A DNA stretch of 64,000 nt from Streptomyces cyaneogriseus subsp. noncyanogenus (GCF_000931445.1 NZ_CP010849.1:3844001-3908000); one strand, 5' to 3'; numbered from the stretch's first letter, positions 25,975 to 35,009 are shown. Notes: generated by a model from the sequence alone, not told the origin. Numbers and translations are program-made.

Positions 25975-28547
25975 GCGTCCTCCCCCGTACCCGTGCGCGC
26001 CACCTCGTCGTGCAGGGCGGCGCCGAGGTCGTCGTCGGCGTCCAGGCAGCGGCCGCCGCCGGCCGCGGAGACCTCGGCGTCCGGCTTGCCCCGGTCGCAG
26101 CCCCCGCCCGCCAGCGACACCATCGTCACCGGCACCCGCGCCGCGCGCGACAGGTCGCGGATGTCGTCGAGGTTCTCGCCGGTGAGCCGGCCTACGTCCT
26201 CGTCGTCGGTGATGTACACGATCAAAGGGGGGCGCTGGTCGTCGCCGCCGCGCTGCCGCATCTCGTCGAGCGCGGCGCGCAGCGCCCCGTACGGGTCGGC
26301 CTCGGCGTCCCGTACGCGGGCCAGGCGGTCGATGTCGCGTTCGGCCTCGGGGCGCGGGTGCGCGGCGAGCGGCAGCAGCGTCTCGTACGTGTCCTCGCCG
26401 GTGCCGTGGACCGCCCACACGCCGTACTCGTCCTGGGGGCCGAGTCCGCCCAGGGACTGCTTCAGCAGGCCGGGGCCGCCGCTGGGGCCCTCCCACAGAT
26501 CGCCCATGGAGCCGGAGCTGTCCAGCAGGAACAGCACCCGGCCGGGCCCGTGGGCGCCCCGGTAGCCCGCCAGCGCCGCCTCCATCGCGTCCCGTCCGGC
26601 GGGCTCGGTGAGCGGGGACGGGTCGTGCAGCACCCCGTCGGCCACGTTCTCCTCGTCCAGCAGCGGCCGGTCGCCGGAGGCCGCGCGGAACCCGTCCCGG
26701 CCGAACACCTCCCGTCCCCCGTCCCCGAGGAGCCAGGCCCGGAAGGCGTCGGCCGCCTCGTCGCGGGCGGCCTCGTCGCGGTCGGCGCCCTCCCAGCGGA
26801 CCCGGACGAAGGTGGGTTCCAGGCCGGGGACGTCGACGGGGTACTGGGCGATGCGCGGGGTGCGCCGCGCGCTGTCGCAGCCGATGCCGCTCTTCATCAG
26901 GAACTCGGGGACGAGGGCCGCGGTCCGGTCGTCCACGGCGTCGTCGTCGGGCAGCGCGCACAGCAGGTCGGCGGAGGTGGGGGAGGGCGGGCCGGGCTGG
27001 TCGACGCGGCGTTCGGCGCGGCCGGGGTCCCACGGTTCGGTGCGGTACAGGCCGACCGTGGCGAGCAGCCCGGTGTCGGCGAACTCCGGGTCGGGGCGGC
27101 GCACGCCGGCGTCCTCGCGGCGGTGGCGCAGGGCGTCGATCATCTCGTTGAGCCGCGGGCCGCGGCGCTGGTCGAGCTGGTCGGCGGCGAGGTCCTGGGG
27201 CACGGCCAGCACCACCGGGGAGTAGGCGAGCGGTTTCTCGTCCGGGTCGAGGGCGGCGACGGCGTCCGTGTCCTGGCCGAGCCTGACCCGGGCGGCGTCC
27301 GCGCGGGAGGCGGGTATCCACACGTCCGGCTGCGGACCCACGTCGCGCTGCGGGTTGGCGCCGTCCTCGTGCGGCTCCTGCCAGGCGCCGGTCTGCCCGC
27401 GCAGGGCGGCGACCGCGTCGGCGGATCCGGCGCTGTAGACGGTGATGCCGCTGCGGCGGCAGCCGTCGCCGGTGGTGTTGGCGTCCGAGGTGAGGTAGGC
27501 GTCGGCGGCGGCCCGCACGGTCGGCTCCAGATCGGGGTCGGTCAGCACGCGCAGCTCCAGGGCCGGCCCGCAGGGGGCGTCGTCGGCGACGACGGCGGTG
27601 ACCGCGTACCAGCCCGCGCCGAGGGCGGTCAGCCCGAGCAGGACGACGGCGGCGCGGGCGGCCGGACGGCGGCCGGGGCGCCACCGCCCCGGCCGGGCCC
27701 GCGCGGCGGTGGTCACCCGCCGCAGCGCGGCGAGCAGGCGCGCCCAGGGCGGGGGCGGCGGCGGAGGGGGCGGCGGAGGCGGGGGCGGGGGCGGCTCGTG
27801 CGCGGATGCCGTCCCCGCGGACAGCAGGACGTCCTCACCGGGCTCCGTCCGGCTCTGCGGCTCCCACGGGTCGCCGCGCACGGTGTGGTGGCCGCCCTCG
27901 GCCATCCGCTCCCGCAGTCGCTCGGCGAGGGTCTGGAAGGACAGCTCCCGCCCGCTGCCCAGCAGGGCCGCGAGTTCCCCGGTGAACGGCGTCGGCGTGT
28001 GCGGGGCGCCCGCGTCGATCCGGTGGTTGGCCTGGACGCTCATCAGCAGCAGCACCCGGCGCTTGTCGCGGAACGTCTCCCAGATCCAGGCGGCGTTGCC
28101 CGCGAAGCAGCAGTCGAGCACGACGACGATCCGCCGGGCGGGGCTGGTGGCGAGGACGGTCAGCACGGTGGTGAACATCTCCGCCCCGGGGAAGACGGCG
28201 TGCCCGCCCGCCACGACGCGCGCGTTGCGCATCTGGAGGAACAGCTCGTCCCCCGCGCTGGGGATCGCCCCGTGCCCGGCGAAGTACAGCAGCAGCAGTC
28301 CGTCGGCCTCCCTGGCGGTGGTGCCCAGCGTCCGGCTGAAGTCGTCCAGGGTGGGCGAGGACAGCACGGCGATCTCGTGCTCGCCGAACACCCCGCCGCG
28401 CCGCAGCGCCTCCCGCAGGCGGTGCACGTTGTGCTTGACGGCGGGCAGGTCTCCGGGCACGCCGTCGGGCGGCTGTGTGAGGTCGTACTCGGACACCCCG
28501 ACCAGCAGCGCCCGGTTCGCCAGCCCCCGTGGGTCGAAACCGGTCAC
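25971..28547 (-). CDS. Transmembrane caspase-like protease with solute-binding-like and VWA domains
   Basis: 858 aa in four blocks. Residues 10-215 are a caspase-like peptidase: the histidine motif YFAGHG gives His92, and LDCCFAGN gives catalytic Cys146/147. A run of about 16 prolines (residues ~252-267) and a basic linker lead to one membrane helix (299-320). The outer part begins with a periplasmic-binding-like segment (LELRVLTDPDLEPTVRAAAD to about 640). It ends with a VWA domain whose MIDAS motif LLDSSGSMG lies near residue 670. The topology thus puts the protease inside and the sensing or adhesive part outside. The GTG start lies 4 bases after the EACC1-like gene. This combination points to a regulated conflict or cell-suicide effector, but function is inferred. 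Confidence 0.85.
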   Translation of the reverse strand: MTGFDPRGLANRALLVGVSEYDLTQPPDGVPGDLPAVKHNVHRLREALRRGGVFGEHEIAVLSSPTLDDFSRTLGTTAREADGLLLLYFAGHGAIPSAGDELFLQMRNARVVAGGHAVFPGAEMFTTVLTVLATSPARRIVVVLDCCFAGNAAWIWETFRDKRRVLLLMSVQANHRIDAGAPHTPTPFTGELAALLGSGRELSFQTLAERLRERMAEGGHHTVRGDPWEPQSRTEPGEDVLLSAGTASAHEPPPPPPPPPPPPPPPPWARLLAALRRVTTAARARPGRWRPGRRPAARAAVVLLGLTALGAGWYAVTAVVADDAPCGPALELRVLTDPDLEPTVRAAADAYLTSDANTTGDGCRRSGITVYSAGSADAVAALRGQTGAWQEPHEDGANPQRDVGPQPDVWIPASRADAARVRLGQDTDAVAALDPDEKPLAYSPVVLAVPQDLAADQLDQRRGPRLNEMIDALRHRREDAGVRRPDPEFADTGLLATVGLYRTEPWDPGRAERRVDQPGPPSPTSADLLCALPDDDAVDDRTAALVPEFLMKSGIGCDSARRTPRIAQYPVDVPGLEPTFVRVRWEGADRDEAARDEAADAFRAWLLGDGGREVFGRDGFRAASGDRPLLDEENVADGVLHDPSPLTEPAGRDAMEAALAGYRGAHGPGRVLFLLDSSGSMGDLWEGPSGGPGLLKQSLGGLGPQDEYGVWAVHGTGEDTYETLLPLAAHPRPEAERDIDRLARVRDAEADPYGALRAALDEMRQRGGDDQRPPLIVYITDDEDVGRLTGENLDDIRDLSRAARVPVTMVSLAGGGCDRGKPDAEVSAAGGGRCLDADDDLGAALHDEVARTGTGEDA

Positions 28548-28551
28548 CGGC

Positions 28552-28914
28552 TTACCTGTCGTCGAGGTTCACCGGCTCGACACGGCCCTCGGGAGGTTCG
28601 CCGTCCTCCACCTCGCGGCGGTTGTCCCGCCATGCCTGCACGGCCTTCTTGACCTGGTCCAGCAGATCCTGGAAGAGCACCGAACCCGCGGCGCCGACCA
28701 GCGCCACCACGATCTCCATGCCGATGCCCATGGGGGCGCCGGTCTCGTCGGTGCGGCTGCGTTCGTGGAGGCGCAGCCGGCCCGTGCGGACCAGCTCCTC
28801 CAGCGGTTTCTCCCGCTCCAGCCATTTGTGCAGGGCACCGATGTCGCTCTCGGTCGCGGTCCCGTCCAGGCGGATCCGGATCCCCCGTGTGGTCACTCCG
28901 TCCCCCTCAGCCAT
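28552..28914 (-). CDS. EACC1-like effector-associated small membrane protein
   Basis: 120 aa. Residues 8-52 form a beta/alpha unit (TTRGIRIRLDGTATESDIGALHKWL), a hydrophobic helix spans 62-84, and an acidic tail follows. The pattern, size and position directly upstream of a caspase fit effector-associated constant component 1 (EACC1). As I recall, EACC1 was described as the invariant companion of diverse effectors in actinobacterial NTP-dependent conflict systems. The ATG at 28914 has only a weak GGTGAG site. It ends 4 bases before the caspase gene, so the two are one transcription unit. Confidence 0.7.
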   Translation of the reverse strand: MAEGDGVTTRGIRIRLDGTATESDIGALHKWLEREKPLEELVRTGRLRLHERSRTDETGAPMGIGMEIVVALVGAAGSVLFQDLLDQVKKAVQAWRDNRREVEDGEPPEGRVEPVNLDDR

Positions 28915-29036
28915 GACTCACCATGATGGCACCCGGGTCACGCACAGGGGAGGGCTCGTACGCCGCTGTCTCGGGGCGTGCGCGGGCGCGCGCGCCACGG
29001 GTGTCACTCCCGTCCCGGACGCGCGCCGGGGGCGCG

Positions 29037-30098
29037 TCAGACCTGGGTCTGCAACCGGCTGAGCTGGCGCCGCACATGGTCCAGCGCGCCCGCCCGGCGG
29101 CCGGGCACCCGGACCCGCAACTCCGCGAGCGGGCCGCCGAGTTCCCGTGCCCGGGCCGGGTCGCGGATCCGCCCCCACTGGTGGTGGGCCCGGTCGGCGG
29201 CGGCCTCGACGGCGGGCGCGTCGGGCGCCTGGCCGGCGTTGAGCCGGGCGGTGGCCACCGTGAGCCAGGTACGGCAGCTGCGCACCGGGTCCCCGGCGAG
29301 CATCGCCAGGTCCGCGCGGACCTCGGCCCAGTGCAGCGCCTCCTCCGAGGCCGTGCCGTACGCCTGCCGGGCGGCCCGTTCGTGGTGCGCGGCGAGGGCG
29401 TCGGCGTCGGCGTGCCGGCCCGCCTGGACGGCGGCGGCGATGGCGGCGTGCGGGTCACCCGGCACGGGGCCCGGCGCGGTCAGCACCAGGCCGGGCGGCG
29501 GGCCCTCGGCGGCGGTGCGGGCCAGCGCGAGCTGGTGGAGCTGGTCCAGCGGGGGCCGGTGCCCGCTGCGCAGGATCGTCGCCAGGCTCTTCATGTACGC
29601 CGGTGCGGCCACCGCCCGCCGGGCCGGCGGCGGCGCGATGCGCCCGTACACGGCGTTGTTGCGCCCCGAGTCGAGCGGATGGGCGCCGAGCCACTCCCAG
29701 GTGTCCTGGTCGGCGTGGAGGTCGAGCAGCAGGGTCGTCGCGCCCGGCGGGCGCAGCCGCAGCTCCTCGCGTATCCACTGCCAGGGCAGGGCGGTGTAGC
29801 GGACGGTGGCCGGGGTGGTGCGGGCCAGCGCGAGGTGGGGCAGGCGCTGGCGGCGGTCGAGCTGGAGCTGCCCGGTGACGTAGACGGTGAGCGGGCCGGG
29901 GGCCGCCGCGGCGGCGCGCAGCCGGGTGAGCACCGCCTGCGGTTCCAGGGGGTCGGCGAGTTCGACGACGGTCGCGGTGTCCGCGCCGGACAGCACGGAG
30001 GGCGGCACGGCGGCGAGGACGGGCAGGACGGAGGCGGCGTCCACCAGGCGTCCCTTGCCCACGGGCGAGGCCGCGAGCAGCAGCACGGTTCCGGGCAT
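29037..30098 (-). CDS. Pseudocaspase-like protein with helical C-terminal region
   Basis: 353 aa, first in the caspase operon. The N-terminal half has the strand order of a caspase fold: TVLLLAASPVGKGRLVDAAS at the start, PLTVYVTGQLQLD where the GHG histidine loop would be, and TTLLLDLHAD where the DCC cysteine loop would be. Both catalytic residues are absent, suggesting a regulatory or adaptor pseudoenzyme. The C-terminal half is Ala/Arg-rich helices resembling TPRs. GGGGGAGGAC precedes the ATG. The fold assignment was made by eye and needs structural comparison; it may instead be an unrelated TPR protein. Confidence 0.55.
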   Translation of the reverse strand: MPGTVLLLAASPVGKGRLVDAASVLPVLAAVPPSVLSGADTATVVELADPLEPQAVLTRLRAAAAAPGPLTVYVTGQLQLDRRQRLPHLALARTTPATVRYTALPWQWIREELRLRPPGATTLLLDLHADQDTWEWLGAHPLDSGRNNAVYGRIAPPPARRAVAAPAYMKSLATILRSGHRPPLDQLHQLALARTAAEGPPPGLVLTAPGPVPGDPHAAIAAAVQAGRHADADALAAHHERAARQAYGTASEEALHWAEVRADLAMLAGDPVRSCRTWLTVATARLNAGQAPDAPAVEAAADRAHHQWGRIRDPARARELGGPLAELRVRVPGRRAGALDHVRRQLSRLQTQV

Positions 30099-30183
30099 GT
30101 CCTCCCCCTGTCGGTCACGTGACGATCACGTACGGCAGCACGGTAACCGGTGCGGCCGGGCCGGGGGGCCGCACGGCGGACGG

Positions 30184-31395
30184 TCACTCGTCCCGGGGGT
30201 GGGGCGGTCGCCGTACCGCGAAGACCGTCGTGTCGTCGTCCAGGCGGCCCCCGCAGTGCCGCAGGGTGCCGTCGCGGACGTGGGCGGCCAGGCGGCGCGG
30301 CTCGGTGACGCCGGGGTCGGCGGCGACCGCGCGGGCCACCTCGTCGCGCAGCCGGTAGAAGCAGCCCTGCCGGTCGCGGGCCTCGGTGACCCCGTCCGTG
30401 ACCAGCAGCAGCGTCTCGTCCGGGGCGAGGGGCAGGCGGCGCACGGTGGGCCGGGCGGGGGCGAGTTCGCCGAGGCCCAGCGGCAGCCCGTCGCCGGCCG
30501 GGAGCTGCCGTACGCCGCCGGGGCCCACCGCCAGCGGAGGTTCGTGGCCGAAGACGACGGCGTCCACGGCGTCGGGGGCGTCCTCGGGGAAGCCGAGCAG
30601 GACGGCGGTGGCGAACCGGTCGCCGTCGGCCTTCCGGCCCAGGGCGGCGGTGTGGTTGCGGTGGCGGACGATACGGGTCTCCAGCCGCTCGGCGACCGTG
30701 GCGAGGTCGGGTTCGTGGTAGCCGGCCTCGCGGAACGTGCCGAGCAGCGCCGCCGCGGCCTCCACCGCGCCGAGCCCCTTGCCCTGCACGTCCCCGACGA
30801 GGACGCGGGTGCCGTGCGGGCCGGGCTGGATGTCGTAGAAGTCGCCGCCGACGCGGGCCTCGCTGTCCGAGGCGAGGTAGACACCGGCGTGCTCCAGACC
30901 GCCCCAGCCCGGCGGCAGCGGGCGCAGCACGGTACGGCGGGTGGTGTCGGCGATGTCCCGCATGTGCAGCATGCGCCGCTCGCCGCGCACCCGGACCACG
31001 CAGGCGGCGACGGCGAGGACGCTGCCGACGGTGACGAGGATGAAGTCGGGCAGGCCGGTCTGGTACTGGTGCGGCCAGGCGCTGTCCACCGTGACGTAGG
31101 CCAGCAGCGCGAGCACCGCGAAGACCGCCGTGCCCCACACCCCGCACAGCGCGGCGGCGATGCCGGGCACCAGCACGATCCAGGAGATGATCCGGAACTC
31201 GCCGGTGGTGTTGAAGTCAGCCACCGCGATACCGGCGAGCAGCAGCAGCGGGGGCACCCAGCCCATGCTCCGGCCGCGCAGCCGCATCAGCGGCTGGTTG
31301 CGGTACGCCGCCTCGGCACCGCCCCGGGCACGCGTCGGCGGGCCGGGCGGCCACCACCGTCCGTCCGTCGGCCTCGGGATGCCACCACCCCTCAC
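30184..31395 (-). CDS. SpoIIE-type PP2C serine phosphatase with membrane domain
   Basis: This is a membrane-bound Ser/Thr phosphatase of the RsbU/SpoIIE kind, which acts on anti-sigma antagonists. The N-terminal third has three to four hydrophobic segments (WVPPLLLLAGIAVADF, IISWIVLVPGIAAALCGVWG, AVFAVLALLAYVTV, FILVTVGSVLAVAACVV). The catalytic domain has the metal-binding signatures SEARVGGDFYD, VGDVQGKG and LLLVTDGVTEAR. The GTG at 31395 (403 aa) is a compromise: a longer frame collides with the divergent gene and a shorter ATG at 31287 has no ribosome-binding site. It ends 85 bases before the pseudocaspase gene, so it could lead that operon. Confidence 0.82.
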   Translation of the reverse strand: MRGGGIPRPTDGRWWPPGPPTRARGGAEAAYRNQPLMRLRGRSMGWVPPLLLLAGIAVADFNTTGEFRIISWIVLVPGIAAALCGVWGTAVFAVLALLAYVTVDSAWPHQYQTGLPDFILVTVGSVLAVAACVVRVRGERRMLHMRDIADTTRRTVLRPLPPGWGGLEHAGVYLASDSEARVGGDFYDIQPGPHGTRVLVGDVQGKGLGAVEAAAALLGTFREAGYHEPDLATVAERLETRIVRHRNHTAALGRKADGDRFATAVLLGFPEDAPDAVDAVVFGHEPPLAVGPGGVRQLPAGDGLPLGLGELAPARPTVRRLPLAPDETLLLVTDGVTEARDRQGCFYRLRDEVARAVAADPGVTEPRRLAAHVRDGTLRHCGGRLDDDTTVFAVRRPPHPRDE

Positions 31396-31546
31396 GCGCC
31401 CCAGCGAAGCACGGTGGCGCCCGGCTCGCATCCGGGCGGCGCCCCGCCGCGGCGGCGGGGCGGCGCCCCGCCGACTTGCCGGTCCCCCACCCCCGGTGTG
31501 CGCTGGAAGACGGGGGTGGTGAGCGTGGAGCGAGAGGAGTGCCTTC

Positions 31547-32017
31547 ATGACCTACGCGGCACCCGCGTCCGGCGGGACCAGCGGACGAGCCCTTCCCTCC
31601 GGCCGGCCACCGGCCCGTACGCCGGACGTCTTCGGCCCGGGCGTGCACGCCGCGGCCAAGTGGGCGGTGCCCGTCGTGCTCGGGCTGGTCTACGGCTACT
31701 GGGCCGCGGCCAACCGGCGCGGCGGCGGGCCCGTCACCGGCTGGAACCTGCTGTTCGGCTTTCTGACCGCGCTGGCGTTCATGGTGCTGTACGCCGTCGT
31801 CCGCGCGGTGGCCCAGCGGCTGGGGCGCACACCGCACGCCGCGCTGTGGGCCGCGTTCACCGGCAGCGCGGTGGGGTTCCTCTACCGCCAGAGCGTGGCG
31901 GCCACCCTGCTGAAATCCTGCGGCATCGGGCTGGCGGTCGGCCTGTCCCTGTTCCTCATGCTCTTCTACCGGTACTACACGCGGGAGGAAGTGGAGGAAC
32001 GGCCACCGGCCGCCTGA
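31547..32017 (+). CDS. Four-helix integral membrane protein
   Basis: 156 aa with hydrophobic segments at about residues 38-55, 66-86, 99-115 and 121-140. A positively charged loop follows helix 1 and an acidic C-terminal tail is present. GAGAGGAG precedes the ATG at good spacing. It is divergent from the SpoIIE phosphatase. It is a Streptomyces-type conserved membrane protein of unknown function; I recognise no family. Confidence 0.72.
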   Translation: MTYAAPASGGTSGRALPSGRPPARTPDVFGPGVHAAAKWAVPVVLGLVYGYWAAANRRGGGPVTGWNLLFGFLTALAFMVLYAVVRAVAQRLGRTPHAALWAAFTGSAVGFLYRQSVAATLLKSCGIGLAVGLSLFLMLFYRYYTREEVEERPPAA

Positions 32018-32173
32018 CCCCGCGCGGACCGACGGGACGGGGCACCACCGGTGCCGTCCCCCGCACGGGCGGGATCGAATGCCGCCCGTGCCGTCCCCCG
32101 CACGGCGGACCGGGGTACGCCCGTCCGCCTCCCGCCGCTCGCGGGGTCCGCCCGCCGGGGCTTGGCTGGGAGG

Positions 32174-33127
32174 GTGTCGCCCCGTCCGCACGATGACCCG
32201 CGCAATGACCCGCGCAACGTCCCGCGCAACGTCCTGTCGGCCGTCCTGACCGCGCTCGCCTGCCTGCTCGTGCCGTGCGCCGCGCTGGCGGGCTGGGTGG
32301 TGTACGGCCTCGCCGACACCGGCCGGTACACCGCCGCGATGGCGCCGCTCGCCGACGATCCGCGGGTGCGGGAGGCGGTCGCCGACGCGGTGGGGGACGG
32401 GCTCGCCCGGGAGGCCGGCAGCGGGCCGCTGCGCGGCGCCATGGGGCCGTATGTGCAGGACGCGGCCCGGTCGTTCACCCGGACGGACGCGTTCCGCGCG
32501 GGCTGGGACACCGCGCACCGGACCGTGCACGCCGCCGTCCTGCGCGCCCTGCGCGCCGAACGGCCGGAACACCGCCCGGTCACCGTCGACCTGGCCCGGA
32601 TCACCGTCCGCGTCAAGGAGGAACTGGCCCGCGACCACGTCCCGTTCGCCCACCGCATCCCCGTCCGGCACACCGAGATCACCGTGCTGCCGGCCGCGCG
32701 GACCGACCGGCTGAGGAAGGGCTACCACATGCTCGACATCGCGGCCCGCTGGCTGCCCTGCGCGGCCGTCGCCTTCGCCGTGGCCGGTATCGCCGCCGCC
32801 ACCCGCCGCCGCCGTGCGGTCACGGCCACCGGCCTCGGCACGGCCCTGGGCGGCGCGCTGCTCCTCCTCGCCGTCGCGGCCGGCCGCCGCCTCACCCTCG
32901 CCGCCCTGCCCGGCCCGCCGGGCCGCCCGGCCGCGGGCGCCGTGTACGACGCCCTCACCACCACCCTGCGTACGGCCTCCTGGCTGCTGGTCGCCCTCGG
33001 CCTGACCGTGGCCCTGGCCTCCTGCCTCACCGGCCTGCTCCCGCCCCGCCGCGCCCCCGCGCCCGCCGGCGCCCCGGCCGTGGCCGCCGAGCCGCCGTCC
33101 TCGCCAAGTACCCCGTTGCCGCCCTGA
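32174..33127 (+). CDS. Multi-pass membrane protein with DPRN repeat N-terminus
   Basis: 317 aa. The N-terminus contains four imperfect DDPRN/NDPRN/NVPRN/NVL units encoded by tandem 12-base repeats (about 32188-32236). A membrane helix (LSAVLTALACLLVPCAALAGWVVYG) and an extracytoplasmic domain of about 150 residues follow. Three further helices close the protein before a Pro-rich tail. The layout resembles Streptomyces conserved integral membrane proteins with an external domain between helix 1 and the rest. The GTG at 32174 has GGGAGG immediately adjacent, with no spacer, so the true start may be an upstream GTG. Function unknown. Confidence 0.65.
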   Translation: MSPRPHDDPRNDPRNVPRNVLSAVLTALACLLVPCAALAGWVVYGLADTGRYTAAMAPLADDPRVREAVADAVGDGLAREAGSGPLRGAMGPYVQDAARSFTRTDAFRAGWDTAHRTVHAAVLRALRAERPEHRPVTVDLARITVRVKEELARDHVPFAHRIPVRHTEITVLPAARTDRLRKGYHMLDIAARWLPCAAVAFAVAGIAAATRRRRAVTATGLGTALGGALLLLAVAAGRRLTLAALPGPPGRPAAGAVYDALTTTLRTASWLLVALGLTVALASCLTGLLPPRRAPAPAGAPAVAAEPPSSPSTPLPP

Positions 33128-33152
33128 GTTGATCATGCCTAGGGTCACTGCC

Positions 33153-33944
33153 ATGGCACCCTTCCTTGCACACGAGGACCACGGCGGCTCCGGTGACCCG
33201 GCCGCCGTCCCGCTCGTCCTCGTCCACGGCCACCCCTTCGACCGCACCATGTGGACGCCGCAGAGCGAGGTCTTCGCGGCGTCCCGCCGGGTGATCGCGC
33301 CCGATCTGCGGGGCTACGGCGCCTCCCCGGTCAGCCCCGCCCTCACCGACTTCGGCGGGTTCGCCCGGGACATCGAGGCGCTGCTGGACGAGCTGGGGGT
33401 GGCGTCCTGCGTGCTGGCCGGGGTGTCGATGGGGGGCCAGATCGCGATGGAGTGCTACGGCCGTTTCCCCCACCGCGTCCGGGGCCTGGTCCTGGCCGAC
33501 ACCTCCCCCGTGGCGGAGACGCCCGAGGGCAGGACCGCCCGCCGGGCGATGGCGGACCGCCTGCTGCGCGAGGGGATGCGCGGGTACGCCGACGAGGTGC
33601 TGGAGAAGATGGTCGCCCCGTACGCGGACCCGGAGGTCAAGGCCCATGTCCACCGCATGATGACGGCCACCCGCCCGGAGGGCGCCGCGGCGGCCCTGCG
33701 CGCCCGCGCCGAACGCCCCGACTACCGTGAGCTGCTCTCTCGCGCCACGGTTCCGGCCCTGGTCGTCGTGGGCGCCGACGACACCTACACTCCGGTCGCC
33801 GGCGCCGAGGCCCTGCACGCGCTGCTCCCCGACGCGTCCCTGTGTGTCGTGGAGGGCGCCGCCCACCTGCCGAACCTGGAGCGGCCGGAGCGGTTCAACG
33901 CGGCCCTGGCGGAGTTCCTGGCCCGCGTCGACGCGCGAGTATGA
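33153..33944 (+). CDS. Alpha/beta hydrolase
   Basis: The catalytic machinery of a classical alpha/beta hydrolase is complete. The HGHPFDR oxyanion segment lies near residues 25-31, GVSMGG gives nucleophile Ser92, VGADDTYTP carries the acid and GAAHLPNLERP carries the histidine. The cap region is helical. I prefer the ATG at 33153 (263 aa) because AGGG lies about 8 bases upstream; an ATG at 33135 and a TTG at 33129 are in frame. Substrate is unknown; esterase or C-C hydrolase activity is possible. Confidence 0.86.
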   Translation: MAPFLAHEDHGGSGDPAAVPLVLVHGHPFDRTMWTPQSEVFAASRRVIAPDLRGYGASPVSPALTDFGGFARDIEALLDELGVASCVLAGVSMGGQIAMECYGRFPHRVRGLVLADTSPVAETPEGRTARRAMADRLLREGMRGYADEVLEKMVAPYADPEVKAHVHRMMTATRPEGAAAALRARAERPDYRELLSRATVPALVVVGADDTYTPVAGAEALHALLPDASLCVVEGAAHLPNLERPERFNAALAEFLARVDARV

Positions 33945-33980
33945 GAGACCTGGGGGAACGGGAGGGGGCGTGACGGGGGC

Positions 33981-35009
33981 GTGAGGAGACGTGAGACGGT
34001 CGTGCGGGAGGGGCGTGCGGCGGTCACGCCGCGGTGGGCCGTCGGCGACCCGCCGGGCGGGCGGCGTCCCCGGCGCCGACGCGGCGCGGGGTGCGCCGGG
34101 GTGCTGCTGGCCGCGGTGAGCGTGGTCGCCGGCTGCCGGGCGGCCGACAGCGACGGCATCACGCCGGTGCCCCAGTTGCTCGCCTTCCTGCCGTGGCTGC
34201 TGGTGCCGGCCGGCGCCGGGCTGCTCCTGGCGCTGTTCGCCCGCTGGTGGACCGGGGCGGCGTGGAGCGTCCTGCTGCTCGGGCTGCTGGCGTGGCACAT
34301 CGAGCCCTACGGCACCACCGGCGACCCCATCGGCCTCCCCGTGGCGGAGGTGCGGGTGCTGACCTCCAACGTCGAGTTCGGGCAGGGCACCGGCGCGCTG
34401 ATCGAGGCGGTGCGCCGCGAGAAGCCGGACCTCGTCTTCGTCCAGGAGTGCCCGTCCCTGTGCGACGCGGCGCTGCGCGGCCTCGCGGCGGACTACCCCC
34501 ACCGCCGGGCCGTCGAGGGCGAGGGGCCGCGGGGCAGTGTCATCCTCAGCCGCTTCCCGCTGCGGGCCGCCGCGGGGATCCCCGCCACGATGGGCATGCC
34601 CGCCGCCGTCGCCGACGTGCGCGGGCACTCCGTACGGCTCCAGCTCGCCCATCCGATGCCCCCGCTGCCCGGCCGGGTCGACCGGTGGCGCGCGGAGCTG
34701 GACGCGGTGCGCGGCGCCGCCGCCGCGGACACCCGCACCCCCACCGTCCTGGCGGGCGACTTCAACGCCGGCCAGGACCACGCCGCCTTCCGCCGGATCC
34801 TGGACACGGGGCTGCGCGACGCCGCCCGCCTGGCCGGCTCCCACCGGACGCCCACCTGGCCGTCGCCCACCACACCGGGGTTCGGCACACAGATCGACCA
34901 TGTGCTGGTGTCGGAGGACTTCACCGTCCACGACGCCCGCTTCCTCGACATCGCGGGCTCCGACCACCGGGCGGTGGTCGTGGGCCTCACGCTGCACGGC
35001 CGGGGCTGA
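33981..35009 (+). CDS. Membrane-anchored endonuclease/exonuclease/phosphatase family protein
   Basis: Two or three N-terminal hydrophobic segments (residues about 37-51, 66-88 and 92-107) are followed by an EEP-fold domain. It starts at VRVLTSNVEFG and has FVQECP (metal-binding Glu), AGDFNAGQDH and the terminal GSDHRAVVV. The catalytic domain is predicted to face outward. Members cleave phosphodiesters of DNA, sphingomyelin or phosphoinositides, so the substrate is open. GTG start with a G-rich upstream site. 342 aa. A strong terminator follows at 35061. Confidence 0.85.
   Translation: MRRRETVVREGRAAVTPRWAVGDPPGGRRPRRRRGAGCAGVLLAAVSVVAGCRAADSDGITPVPQLLAFLPWLLVPAGAGLLLALFARWWTGAAWSVLLLGLLAWHIEPYGTTGDPIGLPVAEVRVLTSNVEFGQGTGALIEAVRREKPDLVFVQECPSLCDAALRGLAADYPHRRAVEGEGPRGSVILSRFPLRAAAGIPATMGMPAAVADVRGHSVRLQLAHPMPPLPGRVDRWRAELDAVRGAAAADTRTPTVLAGDFNAGQDHAAFRRILDTGLRDAARLAGSHRTPTWPSPTTPGFGTQIDHVLVSEDFTVHDARFLDIAGSDHRAVVVGLTLHGRG

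Noticed and set aside
30114..30123. GTCACGTGAC palindrome near the pseudocaspase gene as a second parS site
   Set aside because: It shares only the CACGTG centre; the outer bases GTTT...AAAC are absent.
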